Below are positions 11,134 to 22,925 of a DNA stretch of 64,000 nucleotides, piece by piece; position 1 is the first letter of the stretch; every line of letters begins with the position of its first letter. A program made the translations under genes and the position numbers. The DNA is taken from assembly GCF_018446385.1 (NCBI RefSeq), contig NC_055992.1, forward strand, positions 19,562,877 to 19,626,876. The letters are read 5' to 3'. The notes below the pieces were generated by a model that searched no databases, was not told the DNA's origin, and saw only the letters and a list, made by a program, of their open reading frames with translations. The stretch comes from Zingiber officinale. Lineage: Eukaryota; Streptophyta; Magnoliopsida; Zingiberales; Zingiberaceae.

Positions 11134-12942
11134 CTATGGGATAGAGAAGATGCTCCTAGGAACGCAAAACCTATTGGTGCTCCTTGGATGCTCTAGGTAT
11201 TCACTAGGGATAACTTCCCTAGATACCTTCCTAGTGACCTTGTTACGCTTTTTAGAAGCCTTGGCCACCTTTTCTAGGTCAACCCTAGAGATTGCTTCCC
11301 TTGTAACATTGTTTGTGACTTTCTTAGACTTCTTAAAAGTCTTAGTCACATTTGTTGCAAAAATACTCTTAGAGATGACCTCCCTAGTATTCTTGACTTG
11401 ACCATTAGACCTAGGGTTTGTTCCATAGCTATATGGAACCCTATGGTAAAAGGGCACATCCTTCTTAGCCTTGGGTTTGTATCCCAAACCTCTATGGCCA
11501 TTGGATGACCTTTGTGCTCCTAGACCTAGGCTATGCTCATTTTGCCCTTTTAGGATATTTTTCATCCTTTTTAGGGTCTTTTCCATTTTATCAAGTCTTA
11601 ACCTCAAGACTTGATTTTCTACCATTAAATCCTTAGATTTTGGTTTTTCATTAAACCCATGAGCATTTTTATTTCTAGGCCTATAACTAAAACCCTTAGT
11701 TTTCTTGCCTAGATTTTCATCTACCTTCCTAACCCTAGGTATGGTAGTTTTAGCATGAAAAACTATATGTTTTTCCTTAACGCTATCATGCTTCCTATTT
11801 TCATGGTAAATAGCATTAAAATGATATAAACTTGAACTATCATGCTTTTTACCATTATTCAAAGGGATAGGCTCAATAAAGGTTACCTTTCTTTTTACCT
11901 TGGAGGCTCCCCCTTGAGTTGAGCTTCCTCCTTGAGCCTTGACCACCTTCTTCCCCTTAGGGCATTGACTTCGGTAATGCCCCTTTTGATTGCAAGAGAA
12001 GCACACAATGTGCTCCTTGCTCTTCTTTGTTCCGGGGATGGTCTCCTTGGGCTTCTCCTTGCCCTTTAATGCCACTTGGCCCTTCTTCTTAGCCAATTTA
12101 GGGCATTTGCTCTTGTAATGCCCATGTTCCATACATTCAAAGCATATAATATGATTTTTATTATTAATTGAAATGTTTATACCTTTTTGTGTAGGGATAA
12201 CACTTTCTCCTTTGGATCCGGAGGTAGAAGCTTCCTCTTGATCCGAAGATGATATTCCTCCATTTGATTTTGCTTGACTTATGGAGGTGGAAGCTTCTTC
12301 ATCCTCTTCTTCTCTTGACCCGGATGTGGAGGATTCTTCTTGCTCTTGTTCCGGTGTCAATGAAGATTGCTCCCCCTCAATCCTAGAGGTGAAGGCTTCA
12401 CCTTCTTCTTCATCTTCATCCTCTTGTACATGAAACAAGGAATATACTCCTTCCTTGCTCTTTTGATTGCTCTCCTTTGAGGATGAAGCTTCTTGGACCT
12501 CCTCTTCGGAGGTTGAGCATCTTTCAACCTCGGAGTCCTCCTCTTCTTGGTTTTGATCCATTGAGTCGCCCTCTTTGGATTCTCCTTGATTTGGTACAGT
12601 GGAGGGGATCTCATGAATCCTTGCCAATTTGCTCCAAAGCTCCTTGGCATCTTCAAACTCTCCAATTTGCTCCAAGATGTTACTTGGCAATAAATTGACC
12701 AAAAGCTTGGTCACTTTGTCATTGGCTTCACATCTTTGGAGTTGCTCCTTACTCTATTTGCTTTTCTTGAGAGCTTTGCCCTTGGAGTTCTTTGGAGCTT
12801 CAAAATCTTCCATAAGAGCAAACCATTGCTCTATCTCCACCATTAAGAAATTCTCGATCCTTGATCTCCAAAGATCGAAGCTTGTAGATATGTACGGTGG
12901 AGCCACCCTTGTGTCAAATCCAAATCCATCTTGGAATTGCAT
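11134..12942 (-). pseudogene. Copia-type gag with one premature stop
   Basis: Reading down the minus strand from ATG 12942, one frame of about 602 codons runs to 11134, broken only by a TAG at 12751-12753. The N-terminal part (DLWRSRIENFLM, DKVTKLLVNLLP, ELWSKLARIHE) is the UBN2-type gag fold of plant Copia elements. A Glu/Ser-rich acidic stretch follows. Then come two zinc knuckles of CX2CX4HX4C form: CFECMEHGHYKSKC (12104-12144) and CFSCNQKGHYRSQC (about 11960-12003). A Lys-rich segment and a short predicted coiled coil (ENQVLRLRLDKMEKTLKRM) complete it. Gag would form the virus-like particle and bind RNA. No pol follows the stop. The second half would otherwise look like a 526-residue frame opening at a GTG (12714), but that is simply the continuation after the stop. 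Confidence 0.88.
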
Positions 12943-13061
12943 CTTGAAGTTGAGCTTCTTGAATTCTTTGACTTTGATGAATTTGCTCCAACTTCTTCAC
13001 CCTCTAGCTTTGCTTGTTTTGTTTGCCCCTTCCGGCGATGATTCCGGTGAAGAGCGGTCTC

Positions 13062-13073
13062 GCTCTGATACCA
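13062..13073 (-). promoter_or_regulatory. Primer binding site of the gag-only element
   Basis: The minus strand reads TGGTATCAGAGC two bases inside the 5' LTR, complementary to initiator Met tRNA. Confidence 0.92.
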
Positions 13074-13075
13074 CT

Positions 13076-14517
13076 TGTTGGGACCAAAAAGTAGCTAGAG
13101 GGGGGGTGAATAGCTCATCGCGTGCTAGGTGCTCGTCGTTGCTTGTTTCTTCAACGATGTGCAACGGAAATACAAGAAACAAACCACACAACGCTAACAA
13201 GGTTGGTTTACTTCGTATCCACCTCACACGAGGTGACTAGTCCAAGGATCCACATCTACTCACGCACCCTCCACTAATAAAACCCTCCTTTTCGGTAACT
13301 ACCGAAGGCGGAGAAGCCCTACAAGTTCACACTACAAGAAGAAGGGGAAAGGATACAAAATACAAGCACAAAGCTTACAATGAGTACAAGAAAACCCTAA
13401 CCCTAGCTTTCTTCCTCTTGCAATAGATCCACCTCTTGACTTGGAAGAACCTCCAAGAACTTCAAGAACTGGCGTGGAGAGCTCTGTGGAGTCGCTGGTG
13501 AAGATCTGAGGTCTGTCGTGGAAGTGATACCGAAGGAAATGAACGTCTGCGGCTTAAATCGACGCTAACGGTCGAATCTCGATCGATTGGAATGCTCCCA
13601 ATCGATTGGGGAGGCTTTGGATCGATCCACGGATCGATTCAGAGCGCCTCTGTGTTCTGGAAAAACGTCTGGATCGATCCACGGATCGATCCAGCGCTTA
13701 TCGCGCGAAGCAGCAGCATCCCAATCGATCCACTGATCGATTGGGACCTCTGGATCGATCCACTGATCGATCCAGAGGCTTTCTGTGCGCTGGTAAACTG
13801 CCTGGATCGATCCACTGATCGATCCACTGATCAATCCACTGATCGATCCACTGATTGATCCAGCTCTTGGTTTTTACCCAAAACCAAGTCCCAAGCCTCC
13901 CAAACCAACATTCGGTCAACCTTAACCTGTTGATACGTCATGCCTAGCATCTAGTCACTTCCTTGACCTGCTAGGACTCCCTCACCAAGTGTCCGGTCAA
14001 TCCCTTTGACCCACTTGGACTTTTCTTTGTGCCAAGTATCCGGTCAATCCCTTTGACCTACTTGGACTTTTCTTTGTGCCAAGTATCCGGTCAATCCCTT
14101 TGACCTACTTGGACTTTTCTTTGTGTCAAGTATCCGGTCAATCCCTTTTACCTACTTGGACTTTTCTTCATCATGTCTGGCTTCACTCACCAGGACTTCC
14201 AATCTGCCTAGCTTCACTCACGAGGACTTCTCTTCTGCCTGGTTCACTCACCAGGACTTCTCTTCTGCCTGGCTTCACTCACCAGGACTTTCACCTAGTT
14301 TCACTCACTAGGATTTCTCTGCTGCCTGGCTTCACTTACCAGGACTTTCATTTCGCCTAATATCCCAGTTAGGACTTCCCCAGTCAAGTATCCGGTCAAT
14401 CCTTGACCTACTTGACTCTTCTTCAATCAACCTTGTATTGTCAAACATCGAAACCCAAACCAAGACTCAAGTTTGGTTAACCAGGTTAACCTTGACCTGA
14501 GAGATGTTGCACCAACA
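13076..14517 (-). repeat. 5' LTR of the gag-only element
   Basis: This 1442-bp LTR is adjacent to the primer site. It is very similar to the 3' LTR; the 40-bp length difference comes mostly from one extra copy of the TATCCGGTCAATCCCTTTGA unit. It contains a GGATCGATCC-rich block (13580-13865) and two tandem arrays (about 13990-14165 and 14170-14350). Confidence 0.92.
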
Positions 14518-16023
14518 TAAATAACATGGATATCAATGAGATTGCATGAATATCAAATAGATCAAACTAACTACAAGCAGTTAAGTATCAACTTAAGAAA
14601 TAATTAGAGTAGAGTCAGGGTAAGCAAGTAAAAGCTACCTAATCAATATATAAGCAAATATAATCATGCACTAAGATCAAAAATCTAAAGAAGACAAGCA
14701 GAAGCTACCCACCTCAAATGTAGAGTGTGCTATCCACCTTTAAGTCTAAAGGACACATCGAGCTTGATTCCTATAATATTGGATATGATACAATCTAAGT
14801 ACTTGAACAATCCTAGTAACGAAAATCACATCAGTTTATTAACCTATTGATTAATTCTTATGTTAATATATTAATCCACCCATCAATTAATTTATAATTT
14901 ACTCAATTAATCAATGAATTATCTAATTAATAATATAATTAAACGGTTTGATCTAATAAATGACTTAATCAATTCACCTCCTTAATTACCTGATTAATCA
15001 AAACCTACATTAATTAACCACCTAATCAATTAGGTTACAGATATGCAAACTCTAATAACCCCATCTTTTAGTTAATCAATTAATTCATTAATCCATCTAT
15101 ATTAAGTAATCATCTGATCTTTTAAATAATCCCATTTATTTATTCTGATTTGAGATTCATTAATCAATTAATCTAAGTTAGATTTTAAATCAATTAATTG
15201 GAATCAATCAAATTAATTAAACCAACCAACCCACATCTATTAAACAAAACTAAATTAATGAATTAATTAACTTCGTTACCTAACTTTTCTTCTTAGACAA
15301 TGGATGGCGTCGGCGGCGGTGGTCAGTAGTGGAGTTGCTATGGTGTCGTTCACAACGTCGGCAACGTAGTGGAGGTTAGCGCACAGCTGCTGTGGCAATG
15401 TGGACACGGTCACCCGGTTACGAGGCAACGAGGTGGCACCGACATTCAGGTCTCCACAGCACTCCAATCTTTTGTCAGGAGCATGAGAGAAGAAAAGAGG
15501 GGTGGGAGAAATGATGTCGGTGTCCACTTCTCCCAATAGAGGGCGGTGTTGGGTCGGACGCGTGGTGAAGTAGCACCACAATTCACACGGAGGAAGGGAA
15601 AGAGTGGGGTAGTAGCATTGGCTGCTTACGAGAGCAACGAGGTAGCGTCGACGTCCAACCACAAGTGGCGACATCGGTCGATCGCGCGGTGAACAATGCC
15701 TTTGCTACGCGAGCGAGAAATGGCGGGGAGTAAATCAAACTTAGGTTTTCATTTAAAACCTTAGATTAATATTATTTATCAACTCCCATTTTAAATGAAT
15801 ATTCTAAACAGACCTTATATTTATCCTCACAAAATATTAAAAGATTCATTTTAAATTTTGAAAAAAATTAAAAATTCTATAAATTCATATAAATATATTT
15901 GCTGATTAATTATCTATTTTTATGTTATTATTTTCCTAAATAAATTTATTTAACTCTAATTTTAATCATTTTAAGATATTATCCTGAATATAAAATATAT
16001 ATTTTCGGATATGATCTTAAAAA

Positions 16024-16615
16024 AATAATGAAAACAGAGGGATTGTTATTGATTTTTTAAAGAAAATTAGAGACCAAAATTTAATTTTATTTGTTGATTA
16101 ATGACTGCAATTAAATTTCGGTGGTTAATTGGCGACCAAAATCCAATTTTATCCGCTATTATTTGACCTTGAAAATAAATTTCGGTCCTCGATATAGGGA
16201 CTGCAATATAATTTCAATCCCAAAATATTAACATCAAAATTAATTCCAGTCATTAATTAGTAACCAAAATTATATTTCGGTTGCTAATTTTGGGATCGAA
16301 ATTAAATTTCAGTCCCAAATATTAGCAACTTAAATTTAATTTTGATCACTAATATAACGATCAAAATTTAATTTTAGCCACTATTTGTTGAAACGAGAAA
16401 ATTTTCCATTCGTAAATTTACGACTAAAAAATTATTTTTGTGACTAATTTTAGCGATTAAATCTTAATTCGGTTGCAAAATTTAGTGACTTAATTCAGTC
16501 GTTAAATCAAAGTGCAATGAAAAATTTAATGACATTTATTTTCCATTACTAATGGGTCATTAAACTAATTTAGGGATTGACTAATCGGTCGTTAAATTTG
16601 GATATTTTTGTTGTG
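16024..16615 (+). mobile_element. Probable terminal part of a CACTA-type DNA transposon
   Basis: The region is filled with diverged subterminal motifs of the form ATTTCGGTCnCTAATTTnGGGACCGAAATT in both orientations. It ends TTTTTGTTGTG at 16615, close to the complement of the plant CACTA end CACTACAAGAAAA. The opposite terminus was not found. It may belong with the transposase remnant at 860-1920, but about 14 kb of younger insertions lie between and continuity cannot be shown. Confidence 0.4.
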
Positions 16616-17481
16616 ATTTTCCCAACTTAGCTTTGCTCACTTGCACCTCCCATTGACTTAGTACATAATAATTAACAAGATGTGTTGTATGTACATCTAC
16701 CAGCTTAATTACCGTTTACTGTAAGCTATCCTTGTTGTCAATGAAAAACTTTTGTAGGGTCAAGCATGTTCCTCTCATGATTAGTAGGGTAAGTTAAACA
16801 TCCGGTGTCAACTAAAAAAATAAAAATAAAAAATTAAAAGAGAAGGTGGCTTTATATTTGGCAATTTGAACACCAATTAGGTGATTGTGATGACATAAAT
16901 AGAGATGAACAATAATTATAGATTAATGATAATAGAGATGCTCTAGTACAAAATAAGAAAGTAAGATCTCTATGTGATGCAATATCGCTAAAGAATTAAT
17001 GGAAAGAAATTGAATATTTTTGTTGGTAATGAATTAGTGAATGTCCAATAGTAATTAAGAATATTGAAAAATATTATTAGGTAAAATGGTGAATTAATTG
17101 GTGATAACATTCTAATGCATGCATTCATATTTGAGCTATGTCATGCAGATACAACACAAGCTGTCACGATTGTATTAGAAGATAATTGTATTATATATCT
17201 TCTGTGATGGATGTCATTACTAAGTGCTTAGTACAGGTATAGTGTGTCGCAAATATTAAAAAAAATATGGAAATGTCATATCAACGGCTCCTAAATCAGT
17301 CCTATGGATATAAAAAAAGTTAAATATAAGTACATAACTTAAAGCATATGGTCGGGACGCTAACTCTAAAAAATTTAATGTGTCACAAATATTAAGAAAA
17401 TATATAAACTTATATAGAGAGAGAGGAGAGAGAGAGTAAAAAGGAGAAAAATCTCCAACCATAATTTAAACTTTAGCCTTA
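16616..17481. other. AT-rich spacer
   Basis: No gene or RNA is supported. It contains a short (GA)n run at about 17415-17435. The 68-codon minus frame here is a low-complexity shadow. Confidence 0.45.
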
Positions 17482-17693
17482 GTTCCCATGTCAGAAAATA
17501 TTTATTTTCTCTTTCTAATCAAACATAATAGATATCAATTTGCCTAATTATTCTCATTTTTATAGACAAAAAGTCTAAAAAAAAGATATAATTTTTCTTA
17601 AATTCAGTATCATTTAAAGAAAATCTAATATATTTTTCATCCAATTGAATACAACTCTTTTTTTCACCTGACCAATCGATTGGGAATCATAAT

Positions 17694-18395
17694 TGATCCG
17701 GCGGTAAGAATGGAAGACCCACTTCCTGAAGGGTCCCAGCCTGAGGACGGATGGAGGGCTGACTAAGCGGGTAATGGTCGCGTCAAGCAGTTGAGCAGGT
17801 CCGAGCGGAGCCAGAGATAACCCAGCCATTGGCTTGGGTTTCCGACGCCAAGGCGGGAGGACTGAATGGCCGAGCGGGTGTCTGCCCGGCTGGAACCGAA
17901 GGGCCGAGCGGGTGGTCCGTTCGGCCAAGATAAGGGCGAGGATACAAAGGTTAGCCGAGCGGCCTATTCGTTCGGCTCGGGATATGGGATGTCAGCAAAG
18001 GCATGTCTGATGATTATGCCGTACACAAGATTTCACGATAGAGGGTCTTGTCGTCACATCATGGAGAGGTTGATACAGTAGCGGTATGGCCTTATGGATG
18101 CCCTTCTGACAGACCCATACCTGGGCATGGTCGAAAGCAGGTGATTGCTTTCGTTGGCGCGCCCAGGCTCCTTCGAGAGGTCTATATAAGGTCTCCATTT
18201 CTTCACCGGAGGTACGTTGGTCTGAATCTCTGAAGCCACCTCTTTGTTATTCCTCGCCTGACTTGAGCGTCGGAGGGCCGTCGCCGGGACACCCCTCCCG
18301 GCTCGGTTTTGTTGCAGGTTCGCCGGAGCATTCGAGGATCCAGCAGAGAGCGCCACATCCCCAGCGTCCGTCGACTCCTGGTTCGGACAGGATCA
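17694..18395 (+). mobile_element. 702-bp solo LTR of the element A family
   Basis: It starts TGATCCGGCGG and ends TTCGGACAGGATCA. It is the reverse complement, with few differences, of the 5' LTR of element A (33732-34433, also 702 bp). Its left flank is ATAAT and its right flank GTATA, which do not match each other. Instead they match the flanks of element A in exchanged fashion (see findings). No gene is inside; the small frames are LTR shadows repeated in every LTR copy. A TATA-like TATATAAGG near 18181-18190, about 30 bp upstream of a likely start, is probably the LTR core promoter. Confidence 0.9.
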
Positions 18396-18947
18396 GTATA
18401 TTTTCTATCAAATTGAGCATGACTCTTTTTCCGCTTGATCAATCAATTGGAATACCAATCGATTAACTTAGGATGAATCGATTGGTTAATCAATTTAGCC
18501 TAAGTCAATTTAGCCTAAGTCAATCGATTAGTATGATTCTCAATCGATTGGTTAGGTGAAAAAAGAGTTGTGCTCAATTGAATAAAAAATATATTAGATT
18601 CTCTTTAAATAGTATTGAATTTAGGAGGAATTATATCTCATTTTAGGCTTCTTTTACCTATAAAAAATGAGGACAATTAAGTAAATTGGTGTCCATTATA
18701 TTTGATTAGTGAGTGAGAACAAATATTTTCTAATTTACCTAATTACCTTTATTTTTTATTGGTACAAAAAGTCCAGGTATAATGTTTTCTAAATTCAACA
18801 CATTTAGATTAAAATCTAATATATTTTCTATCAAATTGAGCATAACTCTTTTTCCGCCTAATCAGTCGATTGGGAGTTCATACCAATCAATTAATTTAGG
18901 GTGAATCGATTAGTCAATCGATTCAGCCTAAGTTAATTGATTATTAT
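18396..18947. other. 552-bp inverted segment between two opposing LTRs
   Basis: This piece of the palindromic host element lies between the + solo LTR and the minus-oriented element A. Its ends are GTATA (left) and ATTAT (right). Turned around, its ends give ATAAT next to the solo LTR and TATAC next to element A, restoring a perfect 5-bp duplication for both. Confidence 0.85.
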
Positions 18948-19577
18948 TGATCCTGTCCGAACCAGGAGTCAATGGACGCTGGGGATGTGACGCTCTCTGC
19001 TGGATCCTCGAATACTCCGGCGAACCTGCAACAAAACCGAGCCGGGAGGGGTGTCCCGGCGACGGCCCTCCGACGCTCAAGTCAGGCGAGGAATAACAAA
19101 GAGGTGGCTTCAGAGATTCAGACCAACGTACCTCCGGTGAAGAAATGGAGACCTTATATAGACCTCTCGAAGGAGCCTGGGCGCGCCAATCAAAGCAATC
19201 ACCTGCTTTCGACCATGCCCAGGTATGGGTCTGTCAGAAGGGCATCCATAAGGCCATATCGCTACTGTATTAACCTCTCCATAATGTGACGGCAAGACCC
19301 TCTATCGTGAAATCTTGTGTACGGCATAATCATCAGACATGCCTTTGCTGACATCCCATATCCCGAGCCGAACGAATAGGCCGCTCGGCTAACCTTTGTA
19401 TCCTCGCCCTTATCCTGGCCGAACGGACCACCCGCTCGGCCCTTCGGTTCCAGCCGGGCAGACACCCGCTCGGCCATTCGATCCTCCCCTTGGCGTGGAA
19501 ACCCAAGCCTGGCTGGGTTATCTCTGGCTCCGCTCGGTTGGGCAAAACGTGGGTCCCCCATTCTTACCGCCGGATCA
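18948..19577 (-). repeat. Terminal 3' LTR of element A (LTR unit 1)
   Basis: This 630-bp copy is shorter than the 702-bp 5' LTR, with a deletion near 19535-19550 where the CTGCTTGACGCGGCC region is missing. It has the full outer end TGATCCTGTCCG. The outer flank ATTAT pairs with the solo LTR flank, not with the other end of element A. Confidence 0.88.
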
Positions 19578-19596
19578 CTTGCCTCCCCTTCAAGTC
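19578..19596 (-). promoter_or_regulatory. Polypurine tract of element A
   Basis: The minus strand reads TTGAAGGGGAGGCAAG directly before the LTR. Copies also follow LTR units 2 (20916) and 3 (22223). Confidence 0.8.
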
Positions 19597-20245
19597 TAGT
19601 CGAAGGAGGCAGTGAGTCCGACTGACTGGACTATGTGTCCGAGCGGGCGATCGTCGCCTTACCGTCGCTTATAATACCCCTTGAGCCGTTCGGCCCTTAT
19701 GCCAAATTCAGCCGCTCGGCTCCTTGATTTGGATGTCTTGGCGCTCAACGTGGATGTTTGCTTGTCTAAATCTTCTCGAAAATCACGCAGATCCTTTCCA
19801 TTAAGTCGAAGCATGCGCGGTATGGGCGCATTAATTGCGCCTGGTGACAGAGCGCCACGTGGCTCTTCTCACGTGGCGGTGATGATCCGTACGATGGGAC
19901 GCCGATTGTTTTGAAATGGACGGTTAGATGATGACCTCGTCTCTCGTGATCTGCATCCGACGGACGAGGCCGACCAGCCTCATTCGCATAAAGCCTTCGT
20001 CTTCGCCCTTACGCTGCATTCTCTGTTTAATTGCGCGTCCTCCGTCGAAGGTGCCCACGGCTGCATCGTTCCGGCTGTCCTAGTTCTTGCCTCTTGGTGG
20101 TTTTCGGCTTTCTGGTGATCCTCTTCGTTCATCTTCCCTCAGTAAGCTTCTCCCTTCCTTTCGTTCGGCCTTTCCCTTTCGAGGGGAACTCCTTTCGTCC
20201 CCTTGCTTGCGAACTTTTATCTGTCCTCCGTTTCCGAGTTTCTTT

Positions 20246-20915
20246 CCGAACCAGGAGTCAACGGAAGCTGGGGATGTGGCGCTCTCTGCTGGATCCTCGA
20301 ATGCTCCGGCGAACCTACAACAAAACCGAGCCGGGAGGGGTGTCCCGGCGACGACCCTCCGACGCTCAAGTCAGGCGAGGAATAACAAAGAGGTGGCTTC
20401 AGAGATTCAGACCAGCGTACCTCCGGTGAAGAAATGGAGACCTTATATAGACCTCTCGAAGGAGCCTGGGCGCGCCAATCAAAGCAATCACCTGCTTTCG
20501 ACCATGCCCAGGTATGGGTCTGTCAGAAGGGCATCCATAAGGCCATACCGCTACTGTATCAACCTCTCCATGATGTGACGGCAAGACCCTCTATCGTGAA
20601 ATCTTGTGTACGGCATAATCATCAGACATGCCTTTGCTGACATCCCATATCCCGAGCCGAACGAATAGGCCGCTCGGCTAACCTTTGTATCCTCGCCCTT
20701 ATCCTGGCCGAACGGACCACCCGCTCGGCCCTTCGGTTCCAGCCGGGCAGACACCCGCCTTGGCGTCGGAAACCCAAGCCTATGGCTGGGTTATCTCTGG
20801 CTCCGCTCGGACCTGCTCAACTGCTTGACGCGGCCATTACCCGCTTAGTCAGCCCTCCATCCGTCCTCAGGCTGGGACCCTTCAGGAAGGGTCCCCCATT
20901 CTTACCGCCGGATCA
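20246..20915 (-). repeat. Internal LTR unit 2 of element A
   Basis: A 670-bp LTR copy that lacks the first nine or so bases (TGATCCTGT). It is fused directly to the leader end TCCGAGTTTCTTTC of unit 1. Confidence 0.88.
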
Positions 20916-21583
20916 CTTGCCTTCCCTTCAAGTCTAGTCGAAGGAGGCAGTGAGTCCGACTGACTGGACTATGTGTCCGAGCGGGCGGTCGTCGCCTTAC
21001 CGTCGCTTATAATATCCCTTGAGCCGTTCGGCCCTTATGCCAAATTCAGCCGCTCGGCTCTTCGTTTTGGATGTCTTGGCGCTCAACGTGGATGTTTGCT
21101 TGTCTAAATCTTCTCGAAAATCACGCAAATCCTTTTCATTAAGTCGAAGCATGCGCGGTATGGGCGCATTAATTGCGCCTGGTGACAGAGCGCCACGTGG
21201 CTCTTCTCGCGTGGCGGTGATGATCCGTACGATGGGACGCCGATTGTTTTGAAATGGACGGTTAGATGATGACCTCGTCTCTCGTGACCTGCATCCGACG
21301 GACGAGGCCGACCAGCCTCGTTCGCATAAAGCCTTCGTCTTCGCCCTTACGCTGCATTCTCTGTTTAATTGCGCGTCCTCCGTCGAAGGTGCCCACGGCT
21401 GCATCGTTCCGGCTGTCCTAGTTCTTGCCTCTTGGTGGTTTTCGGCTTTCTGGTGATCCTCTCCGTTCATCTTCCCTCAGTAAGCTTCTCCCTTCCTTTC
21501 GTTCGGCCTTTCCCTTTCGAGGGGAACTCCTTTCGTCCCCTTGCTTGCGAACTTTTATCTGTCCTCCGTTTCCGAGTTTCTTT

Positions 21584-22222
21584 CCGAACCAGGAGTCAAC
21601 GGACGCTGGGAATGTGGCGCTCTCTGCTGGATCCTCGAATGCTTCGGCGAACCTGCAACAAAACCGAGCCGGGAGGGGTGTCCCGGCGACGGCCCTCCGA
21701 CGCTCAAGTCAGGCGAGGAATAACAAAGAGGTGGCTTCAGAGATTCAGACCAACGTACCTCCGGTGAAGAAATGGAGACCTTATATAGACCTCTCGAAGG
21801 AGCCTGGGCGCGCCAATCAAAGCAATCACCTGCTTTCGACCATGCCCAGGTATGGGTCTGTCAGAAGGGCATCCATAAGGCCATACCGCTACTGTATCAA
21901 CCTCTTCACGATGTGACGGCAAGACCCTCTATCGTGAAATCTTGTGTACGGCATAATCATCAGACATGCCTTTGCTAACATCCCATATCCCGAGCCGAAC
22001 GAATAGGCCGCTCGGCTAACCTTTGTATCCTCGCCCTTATCCTGGCCGAACGGACCACCCGCTCGGCCCTTCGGTTCCAGCCGGGCAGACACCCGCCTTG
22101 GCGTCGGAAACCCAAGCCTGGCTGGGTTATCTCTGGCTCCGCTCGGACCTGCTCAACGCTTGACGTGGCCATTACCCGCTTAGTCGACCCTCCATCCGTC
22201 CTCTATTCTTACCGCCGGATCA
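21584..22222 (-). repeat. Internal LTR unit 3 of element A
   Basis: A 639-bp LTR copy with the same truncated start and the same junction as unit 2. A deletion near 22200 removes the GGCTGGGACCCTTCAGGAAG part. Confidence 0.88.
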
Positions 22223-22627
22223 CTTGCCTCCCCTTCAAGTCTAGTCGAAGGAGGCAGTGAGTCCGACTGACTGGACTATGTGTCCGAGCGGGCGGTCGTC
22301 GCCTTACCGTCGCTTATAATATCCCTTGAGCCGTTCGGCCCTTATGCCAAATTCAGCCGCTCGGCTCTTCGTTTTGGATGTCTTGGCGCTCAACGTGGAT
22401 GTTTGCTTGTCTAAATCTTCTCGAAAATCACGCAAATCCTTTCCATTAAGTCGAAGCATGTGCGGTATGGGCGCATTAATTGCGCCTGGTGACAGAGCGC
22501 CACGTGGCTCTTCTCGCGTGGCGGTGATGATCCGTACGATGGGACGCCGATTGTTTTGAAATAGACGGTTAGATGATGACCTCGTCTCTCGTGACCTGCA
22601 TCCGACGGACGAGGCCGACCAGCCTCG

Positions 22628-22640
22628 TTCGCATAAAGCC
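22628..22640 (+). promoter_or_regulatory. TATA-like box ahead of the element A antisense gene
   Basis: GCATAAAGCC lies about 290 bp before the antisense ATG. Element B has GATATAAAGC in the same place (48773-48782) and element C TTTATAAAA (about 45113-45121, minus). Function is inferred from position only. Confidence 0.4.
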
Positions 22641-22925
22641 TTCATCTTTGCCCTTACGCTGCATTCTCTGTTTAATTGCGCGTCCTCCGTCGAAGGTGCC
22701 CACGGCTGCATCGTTCCGGCTGTCCTAGTTCTTGCCTCTTGGTGGTTTTCGGCTTTCTGGTGATCCTCTCCGTTCATCTTCCCTCAGTAAGCTTCTCCCT
22801 TCCTTTCGTTCGGCCTTTCCCTTTCGAGGGGAACTCCTTTCGTCCCCTTGCTTGCGAACTTTTATCTGTCCTCCGTTTCCGAGTTTCTTTCGGCTTCCTT
22901 CTTTCTTTTTCTTGGTACTTTAGTC

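Larger units (their letters stand above)
7275..14517 (-). mobile_element. LTR retrotransposon with Copia-type gag only, no pol (TR-GAG-like)
   Basis: It is a complete, bounded element of 7243 bp: 5' LTR 13076-14517 and 3' LTR 7275-8676, both TGTTGGGACC to CACCAACA, flanked by TAAAT (7270-7274 and 14518-14522). A Met-tRNA primer site and a polypurine tract fix the minus orientation. The internal 4.4 kb holds one gag frame and about 2.4 kb of noncoding DNA. No protease, integrase, reverse transcriptase or RNase H motif is seen on either strand. Gag-only elements of this type must use enzymes supplied by an autonomous relative. It sits inside the Tekay-like LTR. Confidence 0.93.
5782..16023 (-). 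mobile_element. Old Tekay-like LTR (about 3 kb), split by a 7.2-kb insertion
   Basis: On the minus strand this region parallels the 34501-37452 solo LTR. Its end CCCTCAGGGTGTGA (near 5783-5797) matches CTCCAGGGTGTGACA. A CCCACTGAGTGTTTTGTACTC segment (near 6155-6185) matches the CCGCTGAGTTCCAATACTC region. A GC-rich leader-like block (15280-15720) matches 34720-35000, and an AT-rich start near 16023 matches TGTAAAGTACGACACCC. Removing the 7275-14517 insertion leaves about 3.0 kb, close to 2.95 kb. The outer 5-bp duplications are no longer clear, which suggests age. Both borders are approximate. The Tekay (Del-type chromovirus) label rests on remembered LTR style. The 132-codon minus frame at 15276-15674 lies in the leader-like block and is not supported as a gene. 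Confidence 0.6.
18948..22893 (-). repeat. Threefold tandem duplication of LTR plus subterminal region in element A
   Basis: Three units of about 1.30-1.34 kb (18948-20245, 20246-21583, 21584-22893) each hold an LTR, polypurine tract and about 670 bp of leader ending CCGAGTTTCTTTC. Units 1/2 and 2/3 meet at the same point, TTTCTTTC joined to CGAACCAGG. The recurring frames (77, 132, 157 and 163 codons) in these units are shadows. Confidence 0.92.

Noticed and set aside
15276..15674. 132-codon minus frame as a host gene
   Set aside because: It lies in the leader-like block of an old LTR; no recognised domain and no support in the related LTR.
20997..21470. Repeated 157-codon minus frames in element A leaders
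   Set aside because: Present only as shadows in the tandem leader units, overlapping other open frames; no counterpart in elements B and C.
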